A DNA stretch of 64,000 nucleotides from Streptomyces smaragdinus (GCF_009604385.1 NZ_WEGJ01000013.1:1-64000), one strand, 5' to 3'; shown: positions 34,572 to 42,217, counted from the stretch's first letter. Notes: a model not told the origin generated them from the sequence alone. A program made the numbers and translations.

Positions 34572-34677
34572 GCGCAGGTCAGGGCGGTGTGCTCGGACGG
34601 TTGTTTCCGGTCGGGGGTTCCCGCTGCTGGATTTCTGCTGGATCTGCGGCGTACCCGTGGGGGTATATCGGGGTGAT
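34572..34677 (+). repeat. ~106-bp direct repeat, copy 1, with CTGGAT pair
   Basis: This stretch and 36371-36477 are about 90% identical over their whole length and in the same orientation, differing by one inserted base and scattered substitutions. Both contain CTGGATTTCTGCTGGAT, two CTGGAT boxes 11 bases apart (34627 and 34638 here). A degenerate version, TGGAATTTCGCTGGAAT, lies just upstream at 34517-34533. In one frame both copies encode QVR-VCSDG, perhaps the 3' end of a vanished gene. The two copies bracket the first two toxin-antitoxin modules. Confidence 0.85.
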
Positions 34678-34732
34678 CCTTGGCGCCGACAGGCGGGTGC
34701 CGTGAGGTAGAGGATTCGCTACACTTGCGAGG

Positions 34733-35104
34733 GTGGAAGAATGGGAAATCCGCATCACGGATGACTGCCTGGCCTGGGTCGAAGGGCTGGACGAGCGGTC
34801 GAAGGCGCAGGTGGTCGATGCGATCGACCGGCTGGCTGAGTCCGGTCCCGGGCTGGGGCGGCCGTTGGTAGACCGGCTGGAGGGCTCGCAGGTGCACAAC
34901 CTAAAGGAGCTGCGTCCGGGCTCCGCGGGGCGTTCGGAGGTCAGGATCGTGTTCGCGTTCGATCCGTGGCGATCGGCGATCCTCTTGATCGGCGGGGACA
35001 AGTCGGGTGACTGGTCGGGCTGGTACAAGCGGACCATCCCGCTGGCTGAGGAACTGTACGCGGAGTATCTGAAGGAGCGCGAAGCGGAGGAGGCGGCCCA
35101 GTGA
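34733..35104 (+). CDS. RelE/HigB-type toxin
   Basis: A 123-residue toxin of the RelE/HigB (Gp49-like) family, ribosome-dependent mRNA interferases. The fold is visible: helices ITDDCLAWVEGLDERSKAQVVDAIDRLAESG, then GRPLVDRLEGSQVHNLKELRPG, and the strand block EVRIVFAFDPWRSAILLIGGDKSGDWSGWY. The toxin gene precedes the antitoxin, the order typical of higBA. GTG 34733 has TACACT 7 bases upstream and no ribosome binding site, so it is probably leaderless. Its stop overlaps the antitoxin start (GTGA). A frameshifted paralogue lies at 38101. Confidence 0.85.
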   Translation: MEEWEIRITDDCLAWVEGLDERSKAQVVDAIDRLAESGPGLGRPLVDRLEGSQVHNLKELRPGSAGRSEVRIVFAFDPWRSAILLIGGDKSGDWSGWYKRTIPLAEELYAEYLKEREAEEAAQ

Positions 35105-35436
35105 CCGGTACGCGGAAGTGGAGTGAGGTGCGCGCGGGTGTCGTGGCCGGCGCCGGTGGCGAGGAGGGCGTTGCCGAGGCTCGTCGGCGTAACCAGGCGT
35201 ACATCGACGGCCATCGTCTGGCGGAGCGACGTGAGGCGCAGGGACTTACGCAGGCGGAGTTGGCCGATCGCATGGACGTGACCAAGAGCAGGGTCTCGCA
35301 GATCGAGCGCGGTGAAGTCTCCACGGTGGAGGTCATCGCCCGCTACGTCCAGGCATTGGGTGGGCAGCTTCAGATCACGGCGGTCTTCGGCGACGACCAG
35401 TACATCCTGCGAAGCGCGGACACCCACGCCGCGTAG
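35101..35436 (+). CDS. XRE/HigA-type antitoxin
   Basis: A 111-residue helix-turn-helix protein: HRLAERREAQGLTQAELADRMDVTKSRVSQIERGEVSTVEVIARYVQALGG (about residues 40-90), followed by a short beta segment (LQITAVFGDDQYIL). It would bind and neutralise the overlapping toxin and repress the operon. GTG 35101 overlaps the toxin stop by four bases, so the two are translationally coupled. A related antitoxin is encoded at 38528. Confidence 0.87.
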   Translation: MTGTRKWSEVRAGVVAGAGGEEGVAEARRRNQAYIDGHRLAERREAQGLTQAELADRMDVTKSRVSQIERGEVSTVEVIARYVQALGGQLQITAVFGDDQYILRSADTHAA

Positions 35437-35516
35437 GGCGGTCGACTGACGGCTGCGGATCGTTGTCGGCCCATAAAGGAACATCGGAGACCGCCTGGCA
35501 CCCGGACCGAACGCGT

Positions 35517-35554
35517 AATACAGCGTTGCGCACTGTATTGCACCGCATTACAAT
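35517..35554 (+). promoter_or_regulatory. phd-vapC promoter with overlapping operators
   Basis: TTGCGC (35526-35531), 17 bases, TACAAT (35549-35554), then 6 bases to ATG 35561: a near-ideal promoter giving a leaderless transcript. Two dyads cover it: AATACAG-N9-CTGTATT (35517-35539, perfect) over the -35 box and TGTATTGC-N3-GCATTACA (35534-35552) over the spacer and -10 box. They share bases, so binding is probably cooperative. This is the expected layout for Phd-type autoregulation. Confidence 0.75.
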
Positions 35555-35560
35555 CGCTCT

Positions 35561-35836
35561 ATGAAGACCATCACGCAGCGCGAGCTCGCCGCTCGCTCCA
35601 AGGCTGTACTCGACGAGGTCGAGGCGGGCGAGGTGTACCGCATCACGCGAAACGGCACGGAGATCGCGGAGGTGCGTCCGATAAGCGCACGTCGCAGGTT
35701 CGTTCCGGTCGCCGAGCTTCAGCGTAAGTGGCGGACGGCACCCAAGGTCGATTCCGCCGAGATGCGTCGCGAGGCCGACGAGTTCTTCGGCTCCGAGGAC
35801 AGGGTCGGCGACGACGACCCGTGGGAGCAGCGGTGA
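35561..35836 (+). CDS. Phd/YefM-type antitoxin
   Basis: A 91-residue antitoxin. The N-terminal Phd/YefM DNA-binding domain is clear (MKTITQRELAARSKAVLDEVEAGEVYRITRNGTEIAEVRPI), followed by an acidic, disordered C-terminal half (EADEFFGSEDRVGDDDPWEQR) that would wrap the toxin. It overlaps the PIN toxin by GTGA. A leaderless promoter with two operators lies directly upstream. Confidence 0.92.
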   Translation: MKTITQRELAARSKAVLDEVEAGEVYRITRNGTEIAEVRPISARRRFVPVAELQRKWRTAPKVDSAEMRREADEFFGSEDRVGDDDPWEQR

Positions 35837-36237
35837 CAGCCCAGTACGAGCGTGGCCTCGTGGACACCTGTGTCGTCATCGACCTCGAGAGCATCGATCC
35901 GGCGAGGCTCCCCCGCGAAATCGCGGTTTCCTCTCTCGTCCTCGCCGAACTCTCCCAAGGCGTGGCGATGGCCAAGGACCCCGTCGTGATGCTGGCACGC
36001 GCCCAGCGCCTGGCGGACGCGGAAGCCGACTTCGCCTCGATCCCTTTCGACCGCGAGGCGGCACGCCGGTACGGCACTCTGGCCGCACTCCTGATCCGTG
36101 CCGGCCGGGACCCCCGCCCGCGCCGCACGGACCTCATGATCGCCGCCACAGCCGCAGCGCAGGAGCTTCCGCTCTACACCCGCAACCCGGACGAATTCAA
36201 AGGCCTCGAACACGGCGTCGAAGTCATTGCGGTGTGA
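35833..36237 (+). CDS. VapC-type PIN domain toxin
   Basis: A 134-residue PIN-domain ribonuclease. The acidic metal-binding residues are visible: D in GLVDTCVVIDLE near the N-terminus, E in VLAELSQG, and D in RRTDLMIAATAA, with a further acidic residue in RNPDEF near the C-terminus. VapC toxins cleave tRNA or rRNA. Its GTG overlaps the antitoxin stop. No ribosome binding site is needed if translation is coupled. Confidence 0.92.
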   Translation: MTAQYERGLVDTCVVIDLESIDPARLPREIAVSSLVLAELSQGVAMAKDPVVMLARAQRLADAEADFASIPFDREAARRYGTLAALLIRAGRDPRPRRTDLMIAATAAAQELPLYTRNPDEFKGLEHGVEVIAV

Positions 36238-36370
36238 TCGGTCGCCTGGGTGCGGAGCCTCCAGGGTCGGTGTCGTGCCGGGCCTTCGTGCGGCCCACCA
36301 TTGTGAGCCCGCTCTTGAAAACCGTTCCGCCATTGCCGCCGAGTCTGACCCGGAGCTGGAGCAGCAGTTG

Positions 36371-36477
36371 GCGCAGGTCAGGGTGGTGTGCTCGGATGGT
36401 TGAATCCGGTCGGGGTTTCCCGCTTGCTGGATTTCTGCTGGATCTGCGGTGTACCCGTGGGGGTATAGCGGGGTGAT
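36371..36477 (+). repeat. ~106-bp direct repeat, copy 2, with CTGGAT pair
   Basis: The second copy of the repeat at 34572-34677. The CTGGAT boxes are at 36427 and 36438, again 11 bases apart. Upstream of it, in frame, the DNA could encode the tail of a protein (AALENRS-like segment, ELEQQLAQVRVVCSDG and a stop), possibly a gene remnant. The 260 bases between vapC and fic contain nothing else I can identify. Confidence 0.85.
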
Positions 36478-36497
36478 GCTTCGTCGCCGTGGGTGGG

Positions 36498-37640
36498 TCA
36501 GTGCTCTCGCCGGTACGGGTCTGTGTACGGCTCCATCGACTGGCGGACCTCTTCGCGGACCGGGTCCATGAGCGGTCCCGGGGCGTAGTAGCGGGCGCGG
36601 GCCTTGCCGTGGGGGATGAGCCAGCCGCGGGTGACGAGTTCGCGGATGTCGCGGATGGCTTGCTGGTCGCTGAGGTCTGCGTCCTGTTGGTAGACGGTGC
36701 GGCGGACCTTCGCGTCCGAGAACGCGGGGAGCAGGGCCTGGACGACTCGTTCGTCCAGGCCGGTTGCCTCGGCGTCTTCGGCCAGGCGGGTCCAGGCTCG
36801 CGACATCACGTCGAAGCGGCGCTGGGCCTGCTGGGCCTGGCGGTGGTGGGCGGTCAGGCAGAACCGGATCCAGGGGCGGGTATCCCGGTCCGGGCTCCAG
36901 TGCGGGCCTCCGACGTTCTCCAGGATCTGGTGGTAGGCGTAGGTGTTCCGTCCTCTGCCGAGCCATTCCTCGATGGAGGAGAATTCGGGCGGCATCAGGG
37001 CCTCGCGGGAGAACACCAGGGTGGACAGGGCGCGGGACATGCGTCCGTTGCCGTCCTTCCACGGGTGGATTTTGACGAGGTTGAGGTGCGCCATGGAGGC
37101 GCGGACGTGGACGGGGGCGTCGAGGTCGCCGTCGTTGAGCCAGTCGATGAACTCCGACATCAGAGGAGGGACGTCCGTCTGGTCCGGTGCGGTGTAGGCG
37201 GGGACCAGGGGGTCGTCCGGGCTGGTGACGTAGGCGGGGCCGTCGCGCCAGCGGCCGGGGCGTTTGTCGAGGTGGTGGCCCTGCAGCATGAAGTGCAGAC
37301 CGTTGAGCAGGCCGGCGTCGTAGCGGAAGTCGTCGCCGGCGTCGGCGAGGGCCTGGATGTAGGTCATGCCGCGCTGGTAGCCCTCCAGTTCGGCGCGGGT
37401 CTTCTCCCCGGTCTCCAGCGGTTCCTCACCGGAGATCAGGGCTTCCACGTCGTCGACCGTCGCGGCGTATCCCTCGATGGTGTTCGATCCGGCGATCGCG
37501 CGAGCGGTGAGGTTGCGGCGCAGCTGGCGGGTCCAGCGGGGGGTGGCGCGGAGCATGTGGCGCAGGGAGTGGCGCATGCTCTCGATTTCGTCGAGGGCGC
37601 GCTGGTCGTCGGCTTCGAGGGAAGGAGTGGCGTACAGCAT
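36498..37640 (-). CDS. class II Fic/DOC family AMP-transferase
   Basis: A 380-residue Fic protein. The active-site motif is HPWKDGNGR (residues 192-200), a variant of HPFxxGNGR. The self-inhibitory helix motif SNTIEG (52-57; S/T-x3-E-G) lies in front of the Fic core, which defines class II. An N-terminal FicN-like domain covers about 1-100, and the C-terminal third contains a winged helix (LSDQQAIRDIRELVTRGWLI). Such proteins transfer AMP or another nucleotide moiety to a target. ATG 37640 is chosen because a promoter-dyad lies right upstream. No separate antitoxin is encoded. Confidence 0.88.
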   Translation of the reverse strand: MLYATPSLEADDQRALDEIESMRHSLRHMLRATPRWTRQLRRNLTARAIAGSNTIEGYAATVDDVEALISGEEPLETGEKTRAELEGYQRGMTYIQALADAGDDFRYDAGLLNGLHFMLQGHHLDKRPGRWRDGPAYVTSPDDPLVPAYTAPDQTDVPPLMSEFIDWLNDGDLDAPVHVRASMAHLNLVKIHPWKDGNGRMSRALSTLVFSREALMPPEFSSIEEWLGRGRNTYAYHQILENVGGPHWSPDRDTRPWIRFCLTAHHRQAQQAQRRFDVMSRAWTRLAEDAEATGLDERVVQALLPAFSDAKVRRTVYQQDADLSDQQAIRDIRELVTRGWLIPHGKARARYYAPGPLMDPVREEVRQSMEPYTDPYRREH

Positions 37641-37646
37641 GCCACT

Positions 37647-37673
37647 ATGACATGATAATTGTGTCATTAAGTC
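37647..37673 (-). promoter_or_regulatory. fic promoter and dyad operator
   Basis: A perfect dyad ATGACA-N9-TGTCAT (37647-37667) begins 7 bases upstream of the fic start codon. On the minus strand TTGACT (37673-37668) makes a good -35 box, with the -10 region inside the dyad. The region is strikingly AT-rich. The C-terminal winged helix of Fic may bind here, or another island antitoxin may. Confidence 0.6.
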
Positions 37674-38100
37674 AAGCGTGCTTGGTGGGCGTGCGGGCTG
37701 TTGATGGGGAGAGCCGGGATTCGCAGGTCTTCCATGGTCCTTCCGGCGGCTGCTGAATCTCTGCTGGATCGGCGGTTGATCGTGCTGTTTTCCCGGGTCG
37801 CGCAAGGTCGGGGCGTCGGCCGCTTCCGCGTCCGTCGCCAGGTTCCTCGCGGCCGGGGTGGCGTGGGCGTCAGCGTCGCGGTGTCGATGAAGTCGCAGGC
37901 CAGCGGTCCTTGCGCCTGGAGGTGCAGGAAGGACGTCCAGGTGCGATGGCGCTGTGCGTGTTGAAATTCTCATCCGTGCGGGGCAGAGCCTGTTTTGACG
38001 GTCAGGGTGGATGCTCTGTCTTGGACGGGTTCGCGGTGTGCGTACGGCCCAATATCACCTAGGTGTTGTATAGTGGCTGTGTGGTATTCAGCGGTGGTGA
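37674..38100. other. gene-free spacer with a CTGGAT pair and a palindrome
   Basis: 427 bases without a convincing gene. It holds another copy of the border element, CTGAATCTCTGCTGGAT (37753-37769), with the two boxes 11 bases apart and followed by CGGCGGTTGATC. Near the end CACCTAGGTG (38056-38065), a perfect palindrome, and TATAGT (38069-38074), a -10 candidate, probably form the promoter of the next toxin-antitoxin pair. Confidence 0.5.
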
Positions 38101-38483
38101 GTGGAAGGGCGGGTGGCCGTGTCCTGGCCGATCGTCGTGGTGGAGCCGGCGCTGACCTGGCTGCATGAGCTGCGCAAGAGTGATCGGGACAGCGCGCGCC
38201 AGGCCGGTGCGGCCTTGACGATCCTGTCCGAGGAGGGGCCGGCGTTGGGGCGCCCGCTGGTCGACACGCTGGCGGGCTCGAACCTGACCCATCTCAAGGA
38301 GTTGCGGCCGGTTCGAGCGGGGGCAGCGAGATCCGCCTGATCTTCATCTTCGACCCTGACCGCAATGCGGTGGTGTTGGTGGGCGGGGATAAGGCGGGGA
38401 GTTGGAAGTCCTGGTACCCGCAAGCCATCGCGAACGCTGAGCGCGCCTACGCCGACTATCTGGCGGAAGGGGGCCGGTCGTGA
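38101..38483 (+). pseudogene. frameshifted RelE/HigB-type toxin gene
   Basis: The frame from GTG 38101 encodes a HigB-like N-terminal part (GPALGRPLVDTLAGSNLTHLKELRPVRAG) and stops early at 38340. The missing half, EIRLIFIFDPDRNAVVLVGGDKAGSWKSWY to the stop at 38483, continues in another frame. One base is missing in the run GGGGG at 38319-38323: with six Gs the frame reads RAGGSEIRL, matching the intact paralogue at 34733. This may be a true inactivation, G-run slippage, programmed frameshifting or a sequence error. The start could also be GTG 38113 or 38119. Confidence 0.85.
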
Positions 38484-38527
38484 AGCGTGATATCCCATCC
38501 TCTGTAGGTGGTGAAAGGAAGGCAGTC

Positions 38528-38863
38528 ATGGACCGCACCTCGGGCACTTCCGGCGCCGCGCGCTGGGAGGACCTCAAGGACGAGTTGTTCGATGCCGAGG
38601 ACCAGGCGGACATCGCCGTGCGCGCGGACGCCCTGCGGGCCGAGGTCCGGGCCCACCGACTGGCCGAGGTCCGCAAGCGCCAGCACGCTACGCAGGTGGA
38701 ACTTGCCGCGCGGATGGGGGTGTCGCAGTCTCGGGTCTCCGACATCGAACGCGGTCGACTCGGGCGCAGCGAGGTGGACACGCTCGCGGCCTATGTTTCC
38801 GCACTGGGGGGCAAGCTGAAGATTGTTGCGGACTTCGGTGACGAGACGCTCGTGCTTGGGTAG
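38528..38863 (+). CDS. XRE/HigA-type antitoxin of the broken module
   Basis: A 111-residue helix-turn-helix protein: HRLAEVRKRQHATQVELAARMGVSQSRVSDIERGRLGRSEVDTLAAYVSALGGKLKIVADFGDETLVLG, clearly related to the antitoxin at 35101. ATG 38528 is preferred because AAGGAAGG lies 6 bases upstream; GTG 38480, which overlaps the toxin remnant's stop as GTGA, would add 16 residues. The reading frame is intact although the toxin frame is broken, as expected if loss of the toxin is tolerated. Confidence 0.85.
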   Translation: MDRTSGTSGAARWEDLKDELFDAEDQADIAVRADALRAEVRAHRLAEVRKRQHATQVELAARMGVSQSRVSDIERGRLGRSEVDTLAAYVSALGGKLKIVADFGDETLVLG

Positions 38864-39189
38864 GGCCCAGACCGACGGTTGCTGGATCCCTGCTGGATCG
38901 CCGATTGATCGCGTCTTAATCAAACAAGCAGGTCAGATGGGGTCGACCCGATTCGGGGCCGGCCCCGCTGTCGTTCCCCGCTGCTGGATATCCGCTGGAT
39001 GAGCTGATGCCCCGTTACCTGTATTCATCCCTTGCCCGGGCGTGCACTCCCCCTCGTGTAACAAACGGCCCGACTTTCCTGGTCACCATATTGAGCACGA
39101 ACTTCCGTGCCTGTACCGGATACCGCCCTTACCGGGCGAGACCACCAACCCTGCGCACAGTCAGGGAACAAGAGGAGGGGGCTTCTCTC
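38864..39189 (+). repeat. spacer with two CTGGAT pairs and the next promoter
   Basis: 326 bases without a gene. CTGGATCCCTGCTGGAT (38882-38898) and CTGGATATCCGCTGGAT (38984-39000) are two further copies of the border element, each with boxes 11 bases apart. The first is followed by CGCCGATTGATC, like the copy at 37753. The part from about 39040 to 39130 is AT-richer and probably carries the promoter of the next gene, whose ribosome binding site GAGGAGG is at about 39171-39177. Confidence 0.7.
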
Positions 39190-40167
39190 GTGAAGCTGAA
39201 GGTTAAGGCAGCGATTGCCGCTGTCGCGGCGATATCCACGCTGGCCGCGACACCCGCGTTCGCGTCCGGTAACGCGCACTCGCAGAGTGCCCGTAAGGAC
39301 ACTTCACCGAGCACTCAGGTGAATCCTTACGACGCGATCAACGCCGCGGCCGAGCGGGATCCCATCACGGTGACGCCGCTTCGGGAGGGCGTTTACCTGC
39401 TCCAGGGCTCGGGCGGTAACATCGGCGTGCTTCCGAGCGAGGACGGCGCTTTCATGGTGGACGCCGGTGTGGACGTTTCCCGCGAGAAGATGGAGAGCGC
39501 CCTGCAGGGCCTCGGGGTCTCCCGTATCGGGGAACTGGTGAATACTCACTGGCATTTCGACCACACGGGCGGAAACAGCTGGGTTCACGAGCACGGGGCG
39601 GAGATCATCGCCAACCCGGGTACTCTGAGCAACCTGAGCAGGGGCATCCGGGTGTATGAGTGGTCGCACACCTTCCCGCCGGTCGTTGCCGCCGCTCGCC
39701 CTACCGTGACGATCTCCTCGGAAAAAACGTACACCGTCGATGGTCAGTCGGTGCGACTGCGTAGTTACGACCCGGGCCACACCGACGGTGACCTCTCCGC
39801 GTATTTCGCCACGTCGAATGTCCTGTTCACCGGCGATACCTTCTGGAACGGCCTCTACCCGTTCATCGACTGGGAGGTCGGTGGAAACATCGACGGAGCG
39901 ATCGAAGAGGCGAACCAGAACATCGCCATGGCGGACGACGACACGATCGTCGTTCCCGGGCACGGGCCGGTTGGCACGCGTGCCGATCTGGTCGAGTTCC
40001 GTGACATGCTCGTCGGCATTCGCAACCGCGTCGCCGATCTCAAGGGCAAGGGCCTTACGGTCGAACAGACCATTGCGGCCAAGCCGACCCAGCCCTTCGA
40101 CGCCGAGTTCGGGCAGGGTCTCATCGGCCCGGACCTCTTCACCACGCTCGTCTACCGCACCGTGTGA
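39190..40167 (+). CDS. secreted metallo-beta-lactamase fold hydrolase
   Basis: A 325-residue exported MBL-fold protein. The signal peptide (KLKVKAAIAAVAAISTLAATPAFA) ends near residue 25. Zinc-binding motifs are complete: NTHWHFDHTGG, the GHTDGD histidine, and VPGHGP near the C-terminus. The overall pattern resembles class B-like hydrolases and quinoprotein-relay MBL proteins rather than UlaG. Third-position GC is visibly lower than in the core genes, which suggests more recent transfer. GTG 39190 has GAGGAGG upstream. A terminator follows. Confidence 0.88.
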   Translation: MKLKVKAAIAAVAAISTLAATPAFASGNAHSQSARKDTSPSTQVNPYDAINAAAERDPITVTPLREGVYLLQGSGGNIGVLPSEDGAFMVDAGVDVSREKMESALQGLGVSRIGELVNTHWHFDHTGGNSWVHEHGAEIIANPGTLSNLSRGIRVYEWSHTFPPVVAAARPTVTISSEKTYTVDGQSVRLRSYDPGHTDGDLSAYFATSNVLFTGDTFWNGLYPFIDWEVGGNIDGAIEEANQNIAMADDDTIVVPGHGPVGTRADLVEFRDMLVGIRNRVADLKGKGLTVEQTIAAKPTQPFDAEFGQGLIGPDLFTTLVYRTV

Positions 40168-40172
40168 AGCCG

Positions 40173-40209
40173 CCTGCTGCCGGGCTCTCCGAGAGAGTCC
40201 GGCAGCAGG
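40173..40209 (+). terminator. hairpin terminator
   Basis: An 11-bp stem (CCTGCTGCCGG with CCGGCAGCAGG) with an inner CTCTC/GAGAG helix, 5 bases after the stop of the MBL-fold gene. It also faces the convergent kinase gene. Confidence 0.88.
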
Positions 40210-40258
40210 TAATGCCGGGTGGTCCGGTGCGGGTCCCGGCTTGTGGCGGGGGGAACGG

Positions 40259-41842
40259 TCAGAGCCAGCGCTGGTCGGGGGAGCCGTTGCAGGTGGCGAC
40301 CGAGGCCATGGCGCTGGAGCCGTCCAGGCAGCCTCCGCTGACCGTGGACTTCAGGGTTCCGTCGTTGCCGCGTACCCAGACGTCCGATCCGAATCCGTCC
40401 GCGCCGTCCTCCCGGCACGTGCTCATCTGGACGGGGCCGTAGTAGGAGATGCAGTCGCCGGACGGCCTTGCCACGATCTGGTGGCCGCCGGTCACCTTGT
40501 GGAACGACCACTGGGTGCTGTTCGCGGAGCAGGCGCCGATGGCGATCATGCCGCCGTACGTGACCGTCATGCACTCGCCGCTCGCGGCGTTACGCAGCGT
40601 TCCCGCGCTCACGTCCGGTGGCTGCGGGGCGGAGTTGGTCCGCGTCGGTGACGGCGCCGGTGTCTTCGACGGTGAGGGCTTCGCGGCGTCGTCGCGGGCC
40701 GGCGTCCTCGACGGTGACGGCTTCGGGCTCTTCTTCTTCGTGGGCGTTGCGGTGGGCGCCGGGGCGGTGGTCGATGTCACCGGGTCCGCGATCTTCGGGT
40801 CGGCGTCGTCCGCCGGCATCACGTACGGCAGCAGGCTTACCGCCAGGGTCGCGCCCGTGCCGATCAGCACCGGGATGATCACGGGCATCAGCTTCCGGCG
40901 CCGGGACCGCGGCTTCGGGGGGTTCTGCGGGGGGTCCGGCGGTGCGTCCGCGGGCTCCTTCTCCGGTACGTCGACCACCAGCACCGGCCGCGAGGCGAAC
41001 AGCTCGCGTTCCGCCACCGCCTCGCGGACCGGCTCCGGCCAGTCCGGGGCCGCCGACGTGCCCGCCGCCTCCACCAGCGCCGCCAGGGGTGGGCGGTCCG
41101 CGGGGATCCTGGAGAGGCAGGACCAGATCAGCTCGCTGAGTTCGGGGTCCACGGCCGCCAGCCGGTCCGGCATCGTGGCCCCGGGCTCGGGCCGGGGCAA
41201 CGGGCTGCCGAGCGCGGCCGATGCCAGCGTCGCGCCGAGGGCGTACACGTCCGTCGCGGGGGTGCCCGCGCCGCCGTCGGACTGCTCCGGTGCCATGTAG
41301 GCGGGGGTGCCGATCGGCTGCATGGTCATTCGTGTCTGGTCCGCCGCCCGCGACACCCCGAAGTCGATCAGGGTGACGCCCCGGGACGTCAGCATGATGT
41401 TCGAGGGTTTGATGTCCCGGTGCACCAGATCCAGGGCGTGCACCTCGGTGAGGGCCCGCGCGATCTCCCGCAGCAGCCTCCACAGGCAGGGCACCGGCAG
41501 GGTCCCGCCGCACAGGGTGCGGGCGTCCGCCAGGGTGATCCCGGGCACGTACGCGGTGGCGAACCACGGCGCGTCCGCCGCCCGGTCGCCGGCGACGAGG
41601 GCGCAGGTCGCCCCGTCGGGCAGCCGCGCCAGGTGGTCCAGCTCCCGGCCGAAGCGCCGGTGGAACCCCGGGTCGTCGGCGTGCCGGGGCAGGATCTGCT
41701 TGACGGCGACATAGCGCCCCTCGTGCACCCCGAGATAGACCCGCCCCATGCCGCCCGCGCCCAGCCGGCCGAGCACGTGCACGGGCCCGATCCGGCGCGG
41801 GTCCCCGTCCTCGGGCGGCGTCGCCCCACTGCCTCGTAACAC
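40259..41842 (-). CDS. membrane Ser/Thr protein kinase with C-terminal ricin-type lectin domain
   Basis: A 527-residue transmembrane kinase. The cytoplasmic kinase domain covers about residues 18-280: glycine loop LGRLGAGGMGRVYLG, VAVKQI, catalytic HRDIKPSN, DFG and APEQ. A membrane segment (LMPVIIPVLIGTGATLAVSLL, about 325-347) leads to a Pro/Lys/Thr stalk (about 355-405) and an extracellular beta-trefoil lectin domain (about 405-527; GECMTVTYGG, GDCISYYG, QRWL). It may sense glycans. GTG 41842 follows GGAAGGGGG. Codon 2 is TTA (41839-41837), so synthesis probably needs the bldA tRNA. It is divergent from the giant DUF11 gene. Confidence 0.9.
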   Translation of the reverse strand: MLRGSGATPPEDGDPRRIGPVHVLGRLGAGGMGRVYLGVHEGRYVAVKQILPRHADDPGFHRRFGRELDHLARLPDGATCALVAGDRAADAPWFATAYVPGITLADARTLCGGTLPVPCLWRLLREIARALTEVHALDLVHRDIKPSNIMLTSRGVTLIDFGVSRAADQTRMTMQPIGTPAYMAPEQSDGGAGTPATDVYALGATLASAALGSPLPRPEPGATMPDRLAAVDPELSELIWSCLSRIPADRPPLAALVEAAGTSAAPDWPEPVREAVAERELFASRPVLVVDVPEKEPADAPPDPPQNPPKPRSRRRKLMPVIIPVLIGTGATLAVSLLPYVMPADDADPKIADPVTSTTAPAPTATPTKKKSPKPSPSRTPARDDAAKPSPSKTPAPSPTRTNSAPQPPDVSAGTLRNAASGECMTVTYGGMIAIGACSANSTQWSFHKVTGGHQIVARPSGDCISYYGPVQMSTCREDGADGFGSDVWVRGNDGTLKSTVSGGCLDGSSAMASVATCNGSPDQRWL

Positions 41843-42217
41843 CCGTCCCCCTTCCACGATGATCGGGAGCCTACCGGGAGCGGAGGGGCGGCGACCGCCG
41901 GCCGGGGCGGTCTCGGTCTGTGGCGCGGACGTGTCGCCGGCTGATCCGGGTTCAGGAGACGACGCACGGACGCAGTTCGCCGGCGCAGGCACGCGGGTCG
42001 TGTCCTGCGGGTGAGACGTCGAGGGGAACGTGGTCGGCCATGCCGCCGGGCCGGGGGTGTCCGAGGGGGCGATCCCGGGGACCTGTGGACGAAGGTCCGC
42101 GTATTGAAGCGGTACGCGGGGAGAAGTGCGAGTTCTGGTGCTCTTTTCGAGGGAACCGTTTAGCGTTTCAATGGTTCATTCAGTTATTGCGGTTTAAAGC
42201 TCTGTTTTGCTCGGGCG
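41843..42217. promoter_or_regulatory. divergent regulatory region of kinase and DUF11 genes
   Basis: 375 bases without a gene between divergent starts. The half next to the kinase is GC-rich. The last 80 bases before the DUF11 gene are markedly AT-rich (TTTAGCGTTTCAATGG, GGTTTAAAGCTC), the strongest candidate for its promoter. I see no clear -35/-10 pair and no good ribosome binding site before GTG 42218. Confidence 0.45.

Noticed and set aside
37674..38000. Small frames in the spacer upstream of fic
   Set aside because: Neither strand shows codon bias, a ribosome binding site or family similarity; the minus-strand frame is only an open extension of fic.
34448..39189. Whole island as a prophage or integrative plasmid
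   Set aside because: There is no integrase, excisionase, tRNA target or phage structural gene. The evidence supports stacked toxin-antitoxin modules only.
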